DNA of 64,000 bases. It comes from Armillaria gallica. Its lineage: Eukaryota > Basidiomycota > Agaricomycetes > Agaricales > Physalacriaceae. The position numbers were made by a program, and so were the translations under genes. The stretch lies in contig JBANDB010000014.1 in NCBI GenBank assembly GCA_037576215.1, forward strand, positions 372,001 through 436,000, read 5' to 3'. Below the pieces are notes generated by a model, which saw only the letters and a list, made by a program, of their open reading frames with translations, was not told where the DNA came from and did no database searches. Positions 10,730 to 22,667 of this stretch are shown here, piece after piece (position 1 is the stretch's first letter; every line of letters begins with the position of its first letter).

Positions 10730-12572
10730 CTGCGGCGTTCAGTCGGAGCAATCGTCCAACGTAGAGGTCAGTAAGACAATCAGCCTAGGGAGCAAGTGCT
10801 TGAACGAAACAAGTCATGCAGCGATGCAGCTCATGATAGCGTGACACTATCGACGAGACACCGCGCGTTCTAGGACAGTGGGCGCCCGCGTGCCACTGCA
10901 ACGATGCATCAGCCTGGGAATGTCGGGAGCATGTAAGAAACAGGTAGAGGAGACGACGAGCATCATGAAGTCACCTACAGCAATTTCCCGCTCTTCGAGA
11001 TCAGTGACCACCCGCCGTCACCACGCACAAAAAACTCGGTGCCCTCGGAGCGGCGCGCAGGAAAAATGCCAGAAAATGATGTGGTTCGCGGATATGCGAA
11101 AGGAAAAGGGTATTGAGAGTATACAAACGCACGCCAGAGCAGAGCTGTGGGTACGGACAGGCTACCTCGCCAACGGTGCATGATGCACTTGGACGTAGCA
11201 TGGGTATGGGATGAGAGAGAAACCTGGAACAGGATTTGCCCTTACGCCACTGGCCACGTGCGAAACTCGGTTCTAGCCGGATGCCTTCGACGTTTGTTCC
11301 TTACTGGCCCTTTCACTCCTTTGTCCTTGAAATTTATGGTGGCAGCTATGTTGGATTTGTGTTGTTGTCTCATGCACAATGCACTTCTGTAGCTTCAGCT
11401 TGAGACAATACAGGAAAAGTAGTATTTTGTTAACTGGGGTTACAACAGGTTACGACATACGCCTCGGACCGGCAATACCCGCAGCGCGGTGACAGCTGCG
11501 CGAAGGTCTCTCAGATCTGAATCTCTCCTGGTCCAGCTGCTGGCAACGGTGATGGCACTGCGGTATGTACTGTGGGTCGCTGCGATATCTTGAGACCGTG
11601 AATTTTTTTGCGCTCCGACTACCAAATTTTTACATAAATAGGTCCTGTCGTAACACGAATTAGCGGCGTTAAATTCTTCTCTGCACCTCCTTCACCTCGG
11701 CATCTACGCAAGAAAGTTATCCCAATTCGGTGGTGCTACTTACGTACTAGTAACGCCCAATGCCGCTCAATGGTCCGTTTTCGAGCGTTTCTCATGTTGC
11801 CCGTCGGCATCACGGACGGCGTCTGTGCGGCCTGAGTATTGAACTACCGTTTTTCGTCCCGGCCTTCGTCGGGTTGGTGGGCCACAATTCTAGATGTCGA
11901 CGACCTGAAATGTATTGTTGGTCCTACGAAACGTTAACTGTGTTATACATGCTTGACTTCGAATAGTGAATTACCTCAACCACACCTAACTGCGCGTTGA
12001 CGAGTATATGGCAAAAGAGCCAATTATAACGCAGCTTTCTCAACGGAGCGCGTCACCGGCCTATCGCCATAAGTACAGTGGTAAAGAAGGAGGAAATCGA
12101 AGCATCAGCGAGTTGGATGAACTTGGAGTCCAAGCTACGGCCCGGCATACGAAGAAGGGGGAAAGACCGAGGCCCTTCGGAGAAAGAGAACTTCGGCAAA
12201 TTGGTCGATACACAAAGTACTCATACCGTATTACAGCGACATCTTACGCCGGCATAACTGAGTAAGCTAGGTTCAGGAGAGGTGTCTTAGCCTTAAGCCA
12301 GCTTTCTGTCGGCGTTGAAGTTGAACGAATCACCGTCTTATTTGAAACATGACACCGACCCACAAGCATCAGTAGCGAGCCCTCGATTTGGCCTAAGAGA
12401 TGTAAGAATACAATTGAGCTTTGTTACAGTCTTGATAGTATTAAAATAATGTGTAGTGTGATGCGTGAGTAGTCATGAAAGTCCGTAAAAGTGTCTGCAA
12501 TAAAACAAACAACCAAGAGAAATGATCCAATAAATCAAGCAAAAAAATCGTTAACATAACAGTCATGAAAAG
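10730..12572. other. 1.8 kb without a supported gene
   Basis: Holds the upstream region of the small membrane-protein gene and the 3' flank of the membrane-protein gene at 12573. An 85-codon plus-strand frame at 12008-12265 and several 60-100 codon frames around 10.9-11.6 kb show no family signature, hydrophobic pattern or splice-linked extension. A short upstream exon of the 10.2-10.7 kb gene could lie at about 10930-11000 (minus strand), but I could not prove it. Confidence 0.35.
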
Positions 12573-14151
12573 TCATCTCGTCCTCGGGGAAACCTTACTC
12601 GCATGCAAATCCTTGATATCGAAAAAGACACTGACGCCAAATGCCACACACAGCAAGCAGGCGGCAGCGCTGGATACGTTGTATGCATTGCACCACCCTT
12701 CGTAGTCTCCGCTTGGACACCTCTTTCCCAGCAGCACAACCACGAACACGGCGCCCCATATGATAAGCCCAAAGACGTCGACCACGGCAACTTTCTTAGC
12801 CCATGACCGCGCCCGCCGCCATTCGGCCTCCATATGAAGCCCAGCAAACACGCTCCTCCGAGCCGGTTTTGCATTCTTCTTGCGGCGTGAAGAGGCGGTT
12901 GACCCGTCCCACCGTGTAGCGTCATCTTCTGAATCAGACGCTTCCTCTTGGGGTGGTCGAAACATCGTCGGGTCGACTATGAGGTTGACCTGAACATCTT
13001 GCGACGGGGGACCTCCCTTCTTCCCTTTCTTTTTCTTCTTTTTCTTGTCGTTACCGCCAACAGGTAGCACCATCATCCCGTTAACTCCAGGACCGCTTTG
13101 TTTTTCTTCGGTCGCTTGATGCACGGATGCACGACGAACAAACCGAAGAGCAGAAGAAATGTCACGACGGAGACAACGTAAAGAGCGTATGCCGCTGGAG
13201 TACCCGCTGGCGGAGGCGTCCCCTTCGTTTTGATGGCCTGATAAAGTTCCCATTAATGGGGGAAACGTAAGACAAGTACAGTTCACCTACCACAGCGGCA
13301 TATATCCCCGGGATAGCAGCAGCCAGGGATAGTAGCACTTGAAAAACTCTCGTTGCTGTACGTTTCCTCGGCCCTTGTGTAATCAGATTCCCTCTTCCAT
13401 CTGCCATACCAATTTGCGGTCTCTCCTCTCCCTGCTGCGCAGCATTTGGAGTATTCGCAAACTCCCTCTCAAGCATTCGTATGCGCTCCTCTTTGAGAGA
13501 TGGGTTGAGGTACGACGGGGGATCCGGATCTGATGACCAAGGAAGAGCATTTGAGCCAGCATATTGAGTAGAATACTGAGTAGAATGTGTCGGGAACGAG
13601 TTGTAGGTATGGCCTGGATCGAACGGTGTCCCGTTATGGGATATTCGCTTGGGCGGCAGAATATACGGGTCTTCGTCGAATTGCAGAGAATTCAGCGGCG
13701 GAGGGGTGTACCAGTGTCGAGTGAAGGCGGGAAAGCGGGAGGTGTCGATGTCGTGGTCGGAGTCTGCGATACGGGGCTGTGTCGGCGGGGGTGGTGGTAA
13801 AGAAAATGCACGAAACCTAGATGCATGCGAATTGGACGAGAGCGTTTCACCTCGAGACACCAGGCTGGGTACTCCCCGATGAATAGAATCATAGTCGTAA
13901 TCATGCGGATCATCATTAAAGTCGTAATCTGGCTGCCTGCGCAGCGTCGCAGCATAGTCTGCCAAGTCCAATGCCTCTACGCTGGGCTCCCTCCTCTGCG
14001 TCGACAGGTTGTATGTCGGGAACCGAGAATAGTTCACCTCCGAATCATAGAGGTCAGTCCGTGGATTCGGGTCGAAAGGCTCAGGAGACCACGGCCGACG
14101 AAATTGAGACGTTGGCGGCGGCGAATCGTAGTCCCTGTGGGAGGCGTACAT
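12573..14151 (-). CDS. membrane protein with long disordered N-terminus, one frame break
   Basis: Unknown function. Exon 1 (from ATG 14151) encodes about 270 mostly polar residues rich in Pro, Ser, Tyr and Asp, then a short coiled segment LKEERIRMLEREF, then the first helix VFQVLLSLAAAIPGIYAAV. A GT-AG intron (about 13236-13289) joins in phase to AIKTKGTPPPAGTPAAYA and a second helix, LYVVSVVTFLLLFGLFVV. The frame must then shift at a T5 run (13101-13105 on the plus strand) to reach SGPGVNGMMVLPVGGND, a lysine run (DKKKKKKKGKK), VQVNLIVDPTMFRPPQEEAS and two more helices (VFGLIIWGAVFVVVLL and AACLLCVAFGVSVFF). One extra base in the run would join everything. The open frame upstream of the break in the second frame is a shadow. 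Confidence 0.7.
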
Positions 14152-14529
14152 GGCAGCAGAAGGAGGGAGGGCGTCGTCGAGGACGACGTTGACGGCTTAA
14201 GCGTAAGGAACGTTCGTCACACGAGTGACGCATTAGGAGGCCGGCCCGCCCAAATTAGACGTCCACAATGGTCCAATAATGATACTTTCTTTTGTTTTTT
14301 CGAAGAGCGCACATACTGGCGCGTTTTTGTAATATTTTCTCAAAGAACAATGTTTGAGCGAAGCCATCAGTACACGACGCGGACCAGCCCCGTCCAGGTG
14401 CGATCCTCGTTGCCAGCCTTGCGGTGTTGCGCACACATGATACAGTACAGTAATGTTATACCGATTAAACTAGAAACAAAAATACAGCACACATGGCCTC
14501 GGTGGCCCGGGTTGAGAAAAGCTGAGAAA
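14152..14529. other. intergenic between two minus-strand genes
   Basis: Promoter region of the gene starting at 14151 and 3' flank of UBC9. No gene supported. Confidence 0.4.
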
Positions 14530-15380
14530 CTACTTGGGTATATTCTCCCGAGCTTGCTGACGAATCTTCTTCCTGCAAGACGTGAGCAGGATGCCAGTAC
14601 AAGTAAGTTTATATACGTACTCATAGGCCACCTTATCGTTCCTGTAGACGGAGATTGAGTCAGCCAACAACCCAAGCAAGGGATTACGGCAAGTACGCAC
14701 TTGAACATCGTGTATGCCTCGCTTTGAGCGGGGTCATTTACATTAGGATCATCAAGAAGATCCTGGATACCTAGCAAAATCTAGACAGAGGCATTAGACG
14801 GATCTGGGCGCCCCAGTGATTGACCGCACCTGTTTAATCGTGATAGCTGGCTTCCACGACTTTTCCTCATCTAGGATCGACAGGCAGACTGTTCCCGAGG
14901 GATAAACATTCGGATGGAACAAAGGCGGTGTAAATTTGCCTGTGTGACAGGTAAGAGGATAGCAGAAAGGAAAGATATGCTACGGACATTTGGGTGGCTT
15001 TGAGGGATAATCTGAGCCGGGTAACGAAAATGAGCACAGTTGATAAATAGTGGCGAAAACGAACACACCTTCGGGAAAAATCATAGTTAGTTTGAACAAC
15101 CCTCCGTCCCACGCAGTCTAAGGTTATTCGAGTCAACAAGTGGCACGCTGACGAGTGCAATGCAGGTATCGACGTACACCAGATTTCCCTGGGATTCCGA
15201 CTTCCCATTCCATAAGATTCATGGAGCCATCGGACGCCTTCGAAGGTTTGGCAAAGAAACCCTGGACCGATGTCAGCGACCACTGCGAAAGACCGGTCGC
15301 AGCGAGATACGCACGAAGGGGTGGTCTTTCCGCCACTGCTTGCGCTCTTCCGCCAATCGTGGCCTGCAAATGCCCGACAT
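14530..15380 (-). CDS. UBC9: SUMO-conjugating enzyme E2
   Basis: E2 enzyme that accepts SUMO from the Aos1-Uba2 E1 and transfers it to target lysines in the nucleus. Exon 1 encodes [20 protein letters not shown]. Exon 2 encodes [20 protein letters not shown] and GIPGKSG, the Ubc9-specific N-terminal face. A later exon has [20 protein letters not shown], with the HPN motif and catalytic Cys, then [19 protein letters not shown] and [18 protein letters not shown]. Two small last exons give NDKVAYE and [13 protein letters not shown], then TAG. All introns are GT-AG and keep the frame. SNU13 lies 181 bp upstream on the same strand. Confidence 0.95.
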
Positions 15381-15561
15381 GCTGAGTTTGGCGAAAGGGA
15401 GAGAGTAGAATGTGCTTAGTCAGCGCAAGAATTTCGAAAGGGACGTGCGGACGCAGACGACTACAATTGCAAGGAGCACTCTAATTTGGAATGCCCTTCT
15501 CCTTCCGACAAAGAAAGACTTGTTTCAAAAACTCTTATTGTCATACAAGAACACAATAGAT

Positions 15562-16103
15562 CTACACCAAAAGCTTTTCGATAGCAAATTTAATGGTCTG
15601 GATCTGGCTGACCAGCTCCCTCTGCTCATTTGTGAGCACACTGACAGCAATGACCGGTCTGGTGACCCCACAAGCACGTCCTAAGGCTGCCTTTGACGGG
15701 ACGAACACATACGGGACGTTCTGAAGACATCCTTAGATCGAAGAACGACGAGACAAAAACATCACAAACACACCTTTTCTTCGCACAAAAGTGGAAGATG
15801 AAGCAAAATCTCCAAGGGCTCTGTATCGGCAGTCAAGACGATGAACTCAGAAATTCCCCGGTTCAGAGTTTTCGTCGCTGCAGAAAAATTAAGTCAGGAA
15901 CAAAAACGTTCGCCGGGAGCACTACAGGTATACCTTCATTGGCACCTTTCTTGAGCTGCTTGTAGTCGGTGGCCTGCTGAACCAGGTCAAGAATCTATAT
16001 GGCATCGGTAAGGCCGCGATCTATCAATTGCATGAAGAATACGCACCTGGTTCGTCAAGTCAGCATTAGCAAGAGGAAATGCTTTTCCGCGCTCGTCAGC
16101 CAT
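15562..16103 (-). CDS. SNU13: SNU13, 15.5K/NHP2-like kink-turn RNA-binding protein
   Basis: L7Ae/L30e-family protein that binds the kink-turn of U4 snRNA in the spliceosomal tri-snRNP and of box C/D snoRNAs in the nucleolus. Exon 1 starts [19 protein letters not shown]. The next exons give [20 protein letters not shown], then the RNA-binding core [20 protein letters not shown], then EILLHFPLLCEEK and [20 protein letters not shown]. The C-terminus is [11 protein letters not shown]. Length (about 127 aa) and every family motif agree with SNU13 rather than NHP2 or ribosomal L8. Four GT-AG introns. The frame is intact. Confidence 0.95.
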
Positions 16104-17112
16104 TGCAGTCGAATGTCTTCTGTATATGAAAAGATGGTGGATTTGACCTCACGATTGATCCTTGGTCGTAAGTGGGCGTACGCGTTAGAGAAGGATGAAA
16201 ATTTCTCAGGCTGACATTGGACCGGAAATATCCATACAGGGTCAATTCATCGATCGATCGCTTTTTTAGATTTTGTAAAATGTTCGGAATAAAATAGAAT
16301 AAAATTCATAAGAATAAGTAACAAAGAGAGAGAGAGGGAAGGGAAAAGGAGGAAAGTTTTACAAGAGCTACCTACGAATTCTGAGTGTCAGAAATCCAAA
16401 GTCAAAGAGGGTAGTGAAAAACAGCGCCCTGTGTACCTTTCTGATACCCGAGGCACAGCCACATCAAACGGCTGCCGTTTCAATGCCGTCCAGTACTAAG
16501 TAGTAGATAATGATTCATCTATGTAACATGGGATACATTTGGTTTACTAATCAGCGTCGACTGGCCGTCGGCACCTTTAAATTAGATTGTGCTTGAGAGT
16601 AACAATCAACGAGCTTCTGAATTTAGAGCAATTTACGGCAAATTTTCTTCTTAGGACTGGAGACTGCCAAAGCCATTTCATTTCTTCAAAAAGATAGAAG
16701 TAAAACATTATTACAGCCTTGAAATGAGGCAGGATTATATATAGTCAAGCACTAGAGGAAAACAATTCTTCAAAGATAACTCTCTAGCTACGATAGAGCA
16801 GGAAGGCAGCCAGCGCAACAACTACCAACTGCAAGACCTCCGATCGCTAGCCCCAAGCATGAGTAGTATCTAGCCGAATGAGAGGAAATTGACGAACACT
16901 CTATTCAGGCATGATGAGTCGCCTGTATGATGCGCGAGTCCGCCCTAGCACTCGCTGCTAATTTCTGAACGAGCTGGCAAGTACAGATTGGTACGAGGTG
17001 CACTTGTGGGAAAAGCATTAACCGCAGGTAAAATAAACCCTAGAACCCGAATACAAGTGATGGATAAAACAAGATAATCAAGGAGCGTATCAGACGACAT
17101 CCATCCCCATAG
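16104..17112. other. 1.0 kb AT-rich intergenic region
   Basis: Lies between the SNU13 start and the ERF2 stop on the same strand. It contains an AGAGAGAGAGAG run near 16325-16337 and long AT-rich stretches. I looked for a snoRNA-like box C/D pair and for tRNA B-box sequence and saw none that I would defend. Confidence 0.4.
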
Positions 17113-18499
17113 TCATACCAGGATTAACCTCTCTCTATCCTCTAATACTACTCCCGTGGGATCAAGCCAGGAATATCCTCTGGGTCTACAAAGCACGGCA
17201 ACGATGTTTCTTCTCCATGAGCCATGCGAGAACGGATTCGGAGGTGCAGGTCCAGCAACGAGTGTTTTGAGCGCCTGGTTTCGTATCTGCTCTATTGTCG
17301 TGATATTGAGCAGCAGCAGGCGCATATGGTACGTTAGCAGCGCGCCGACAGGCCAAATGACAGCGATGCTCAAACAAAAGGCCACTGCGCTTCCTGTACC
17401 CTGTCCGTGGCTCACGGCCGTCCGGAAATCGATGTCATTGCGCTGGGTGAGGAAGAATAGATGCAGGGCGGAAGATATTATGACGATGATGAGAGTCGTG
17501 GCGGCGCCAAGAAGAAGAGTGAAGAAAGATGTATAATTGCGGCGACCGACGCAGTTATTCACCCACTGGCAGTGATGATCGCAGTCGTCGATGCAATTGT
17601 CGCATAGCTTGCAATGAGTAGATCGTGGTGGACGGTATGTACGGCACGTAGTACAATATTTGACGCGTACGCTGAGGGAAAGTCGTGAGACGTGTTAAGA
17701 AACAGCTTTGGTGGACATACTGATCTGCTCTGACTTTTAATATTCTCGGCATTGGTGCACGCGTGCCATCTCCACTCTCCACTTGCTGATACGGTGGGTC
17801 TACATCCAGACCTCTAGGCAAGATGCCCGGGTCACTGAATGCCGTTACGAGCATACTGACTATCGTCACAAGGGAGAGGTACGCAGCTATCACCACCAGC
17901 ACGATGCCTCCTGGACCTTCGTTGTGCCACCACCAGACAGCGGTCGAGCTGAAGAAGGCTCCGGCTATGCCGAACACTATACATAGGGCAGCGGCGAATG
18001 CCCAAGGTGTATCGCCACTGGTCAGAAGCCTACCACGCAGAAAAAATCGATTGCGAGAAGGGTGCTGCGCGTATCGCCGAATTGGACGGTGAGTCAGGGG
18101 GTCAGTCGCGACAATTGAGTTGAGAGGGAGCGGGGGTGGCGTCGGGTTGAAAGTGGAAGGAACTGGGCTCGGCGAAGAGACGGAAGATGACTTGGACGTC
18201 GGGCGGAATGGCGGGTGGTCGTCGTCCTCATCGAGTGGGTGGAGCCGCTTTAGTGGGAAAGAATCTGAGTCGTACGGGTGCTCGTCAGGCTGCGACGACG
18301 ACGACGACGGCCGCGAAAAGGACGGGCGGGAGGGACGGAAGAAGGAGGCGGAAGGGTTGATACCCGGGAGATGAGTACGTCGGGCCCCGGGCGCTGCGGT
18401 CATTGTGGACGGCAGCGGAAGCTGACTGAGCGACGTGCGCTTCGTCGTCGATGGTGTTCCGGGCGGCGAGAACGATAAGGAATGTGGGGACACCGGCAT
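17113..18499 (-). CDS. ERF2: DHHC palmitoyltransferase, Erf2 type
   Basis: Endoplasmic-reticulum S-acyltransferase; family knowledge says Erf2 palmitoylates Ras with partner Erf4. A long Pro/Ser-rich N-terminus (about residues 1-140) leads to [20 protein letters not shown] and [14 protein letters not shown], typical of Erf2. Helices 1 and 2 follow, then [13 protein letters not shown], the DPG motif before the DHHC domain. After an intron the cysteine-rich domain reads [20 protein letters not shown] and [19 protein letters not shown]; the DHHC codons lie at about 17569-17580. Two further helices and a TTxE-like motif ([11 protein letters not shown]) complete the family pattern. Divergent from the SAC-domain gene over 183 bp. 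Confidence 0.92.
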
Positions 18500-18682
18500 G
18501 ATGATGATGATGGAGTACTTAACTTGAGTGGTTGAATGTTTCTCTGCTATGGAAAATAATTATTTACATAAATAAATGCTGCTAATCAGCCCAAATTGGA
18601 CAAAGTGACGTCTATCCACTGACGTTCAGGGGAACCGGATAGTATCTTTCGTCGTCGACGACGACGACGACGGCGAGGCAAG
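18500..18682. promoter_or_regulatory. bidirectional promoter region ERF2 / SAC phosphatase
   Basis: The two start codons are 183 bp apart on opposite strands. A short GAC/GTC trinucleotide tract at 18651-18674 ends eight bases before the SAC ATG, so it would lie in that gene's 5' UTR. The AT-rich middle (18545-18580) is the likely nucleosome-poor core. Confidence 0.5.
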
Positions 18683-21600
18683 ATGAAACGTTTCTTCAGC
18701 AGGTCTCCAAATCGTACAGATACCGCTTCTGCTCCAGTTCCCGCTGCGGTCCCTACGTCCTTGCCTCATCCTCACTTGCAACCGAAATATGTGGTTCCAC
18801 CAGTTCCTCATCCAGCTCCATATGAACATATAGCGCTTCTAGCGACAAAGGAAGGTCTGTTGATGAGACCTTATGAATCTGGCGTAGGGGTATCCTCCAT
18901 CCATGGCGCCAAGATTGCCTGGGGTCGAGGTGGAAAAATCGAGGAGATAGCTGTGGTCGGGGAGTGGGAAGGTTACATCGTCGTCTACGGTATCGTCGGT
19001 ATCCTTGAGCTCTTTTCATGTACGTGCTCTTACCTTCTCTTCTAATGCTTCACTTACAATGAGTCAGCTTCGTATCTACTGGTTATTACGGCCAAGACAG
19101 ACATTGGAAGCCGTAAGCGCGTCCATTCTTCGTTAATGACCGGAGAATAATGTTTTCCAGTATTTGAGGAAAGCCATTCAATATATGGCGTCAAGGGCGT
19201 CATGGCGATACCACTCCATGAAGAGGGTGCTCGTGAAAGGATTGCAACCCTTGCATCACGCGTAAATCTGAGCCATCTCCCGACCAGTCGCACCCTGGAT
19301 ACGGTTTCTTCCCCACGACCCACCGATCCGGCAGGCGATTTGCCACCGTCATCCTCAGATCCTACCATTGCTAAACCAAGCCCTCGTATTCAATTTGCAC
19401 CAACAGCTATTCCAGTTTCTGATTATGATTCGAACGCGGACGAACCAACCCCACGTTCACGCTCTCCATCTGACGCGTCGTCAATATCATCAGAATTATC
19501 TACAGCGTCTCCTGTAATTAAGGCCCTGGCTTCGCGACTGTCGTTTTGGAACCGATTGTCTCCTGGTGGTACAAAGGGCTTGAAGCAAACAAGCGACGGT
19601 GTTTTGAACCCCAGTCCTCGATGCGAGAAGGACATTTTAGAAGACGGAGACCCCGAAGAACTGTTAGCTAGTCTCGTGGCTCCCGAACCCATCTCACCCG
19701 AAGAACGACACTCGGAGCTGGAGAGAAAGATTATCAGAGAGTGCGTAAAGGAGTTTACGAAAGGCGGGATGTTCTTTGCATACAACTTTGACATAACACG
19801 ATCCATGCAACATAAACGCGACCTGATTGCCAAGACGCAGAGGCAAAGTTTCTTGCTGGCAGACCTCAACGTCTTCTCATCTCATAAAGTGGACAATACC
19901 GGAAATGTCTCCGAGCCAAATCCAACGCTACCGCTTTGGCGGAGGGTGGATAGGAAGTATTGGTGGAATGAGTGGTTGGCAAAACCATTCATTGATGCTG
20001 GGGTTTGTCGTTATTCTCTGCCTTGATCCATGCTCAGTTAAATATATTTCAGTTGCACCCATATGTTTTGCCTATCATGCAAGGCTACTGCCAAATATCG
20101 GCATTTGATACACCAGAAGATGGTGCTGAGGATCCGGTCCCTGTTGACTATGTCCTCATATCCAGGCGGTCGAGAGACAGAGCGGGATTAAGGTACCAAC
20201 GACGGGGAGTAGACGACGAGGCCCATGTGGCTAATTTTGTGGAGACCGAGACCATAATGCGAGTCGTGGTAGGTACTTCGTTGTTTTTCAACCACGCTCA
20301 AACTTAGCTACTTCTACAGAGAGAAGGGAAGGCGAATATGTTCAGTCACGTGCAGATTCGAGGCTCTAGTCAGTCTAACTCAAGTCATCCGTTTACTGCC
20401 ACGTCAACTATCTTACAGTACCCCTTTACTGGACGCAAACTGGCTATGGTTTGAAGCCCCCACCCGTACTCGCTGCAGACCGGACCCATGAGCAGAATCT
20501 CGATGCCATGAAGAGGCATTTTGGGAGAACGGTGCCTCTTTATGGGCCTCACGTAGGAATATTTCCGTCTTCTTTGATGAGAGCTCTGTTTTGATGGATT
20601 GCGTATAGGCAGTAGTGAACCTCGCGGAACAGCACGGTAAGGAAGCAGCCGTCACACATGGGTACAGAGATTGTATGGCGGAGTTAGCCTTGCCTGATGT
20701 ACAGTGCGTGCCACTACGAACTCTCAGATCTTTGGCTTATGGTGGGGCAGGTATCATGAGTATGATTTTCACGTCGAAACCAAAGGCATGAAGTAAGCGC
20801 ACGGCCTTCACAATTCATGGATCCTGATCATCTGTCCGTAGGTATGAAAACATCTCGAAGCTCATCGAGAAGATGGACAGGACGTTCGAGCACCAGGGGT
20901 GAGAACCCGTTTTCGATTCTCCGCCCGTCATTCTGACGGCCAATTGATCAGATTCTTGTGGATTTCGGATGACAGTGTACTCTCGACGCAGAAAGGCGCC
21001 TTCAGAGTGAATTGCATTGATTGCCTTGACCGTACAAATGTTGTCCAAAGCGCCTTTGCGCGTCATGTGCTGCAGACGCAGCTCAGGGCGGTGGCGTTGG
21101 TCGGTGGGACGGGGGATAATGATCTGGTCTTTAATGATGTCTGGGCCAACAACGGAGATGCTATAAGCCGCGCGTAGTGAGTCTAATTTCGGGGCTCGGT
21201 GTGATCTAGTATTAAGATCGTTACATGAATAGCGCGGGCACATCGGCGTTGAAGGTAACTGCATTCTATTATTTGTCGTGTCAATTGCTAAAGCTTTCGG
21301 GGATGATAGGGCGACTTCACAAGGTATAGTCGTTCCGGTATTTTGCCGTTTCCGGGTCGGTTGATATGATTACAATTGATTAGAACCGGAAAACGTGATT
21401 TGAGTGGGCTACTCAACGATGGTGTGAATTCACTGGCTCGGTTAGTGATCCCGGTCTTTGCTGCTCTAATTCTAATGCCGGTTTCTCGTAGAATGTACAC
21501 GTCTACGTTCAGCGACTGGTTCTGTCAGGCTGTGATTGATTTCGTGCTTGGGCATCGAACGCTTAGCGTGTTCAGCGAATTTTTGTTGAAACTACAGTCG

Positions 21601-22667
21601 TCAGATCCGAGAGACTTGATACGGCTCTCGAAGATCAGAGCGGAGGCTATAGCTACCAGTGTAGCGAGAGTTTTGGAAGAAGGCGAGAGTTTATTGGCTG
21701 GGTGGACCATGTTTGCACCGGAGGAAATGGCCGTAAAAGTTGGAGATAAGTGGGAAGAGAAGGTGTTACTTTTGGTGAGTGGATGTACATTTTTCTCTGT
21801 TTTCGGAGGCTAGTGCATCCTTGAATGGTCTCTTCTTAAATTTGTTTTATCGGCATCCGCTCTGTCTTTTCTCGTGCTGATGGGACCTCTGTGTGTAGAC
21901 TGCAAGAGCTATTTTTATTATCGTACGTGTTATGCCCTTGCGTTTAGTGAATGGGTGCATTTTCTGACTGGTCGAAAAGAGTTATGATTACACCCTACAG
22001 AAGGTAAAGAAATATACCCGTGTTCCGTTGGGCGACATTACTGGCATTACAAAAGGCGAGTGAGATTCCACGGTGATTGCATACTATGTGGTATACTGAG
22101 TACATGGATACTCTCTTAGGCGCCTATATACTGTCCCCATTAGAAGAGGCGAGCAGGGATCCAGGACAGAATGCAGGATTTGTGATCGAATGGCTGAGCA
22201 GTCGGGAGATCACACGCGTGACGAGCTACTCGATGAGGAACTCGTTGGACCTGTTGGCGATTTCGCCGCCTCTCAAGTCCAACATATCCTCATTTGGGAG
22301 CAAGTATAAATCCATGACCGTAGGACCAGGCAGGGCAGACCGGGTTACTCTAAGCTCAATTTTAGGGAACGAGCATGCAAATGACACGGAGAAAACATTC
22401 GCGGCATTCAAAATGCTGCCTATCGATCCTACCCGGTCGCGATCGCAGAGCGCAAGCAGTGAAGAGGTCGAGATGGCGGGGAGCTGTCGAGAAGCCGTGA
22501 ATTTGGTGGTTGAGCGAATCAAGCGGGCGTGTGAAGATGTTGGCGGAGTAGATAGTGGATTCGTGAGAGAGGGAGACGTGGTAAGTCTCGCAGAGGCTCA
22601 GCGAATGACGAGCATGTATACCAAGATGGAATATGGTGTAAAGAGACTGCTCTGGCTGGGAGGTTAG
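18683..22667 (+). CDS. SAC-domain phosphoinositide phosphatase (INPP5F/Sac2-like)
   Basis: Predicted phosphoinositide phosphatase, most likely removing the 4-phosphate, acting on endomembranes. N-terminus MKRFFSRSPNRTDTASAP; then YVVPPVPHPAPYEHIALLAT and SIYGVKGVMAIPL, early SAC-domain elements. A disordered Ser-rich insertion (about residues 190-320) precedes IIRECVKEFTKGGMFFAYNFD. Later come LPLWRRVDRKYWWNEWLAKP, VQIRGS, PLYWTQTGYGLKPPP and the catalytic CX5R motif in RVNCIDCLDRTNVVQ (Cys-Arg codons 21013-21033). The C-terminal part, with VIEWLSSREITRVTSYSMRN, resembles the hSac2 domain. More than twelve introns; frame intact everywhere I followed it. Distinguishing a Sac2 from other SAC proteins rests on that C-terminal domain and is moderately sure. 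Confidence 0.88.

Noticed and set aside
10425..10751. Idea that the hydrophobic minus-strand region at 10.5 kb is the N-terminal anchor of a cytochrome P450
   Set aside because: No proline-rich hinge, no ExxR and no heme-binding motif anywhere nearby; further hydrophobic segments follow instead.
13162..13290. Open frame running from the disordered exon straight through the intron of the 12.6-14.2 kb gene
   Set aside because: GT-AG removal joins two transmembrane segments in phase, while the read-through frame gives a basic stretch with no hydrophobic character.
16104..17112. snoRNA or tRNA gene in the SNU13-ERF2 spacer
   Set aside because: I found no paired C/D boxes at suitable spacing, no H/ACA layout and no B-box-like GGTTCGANTCC.
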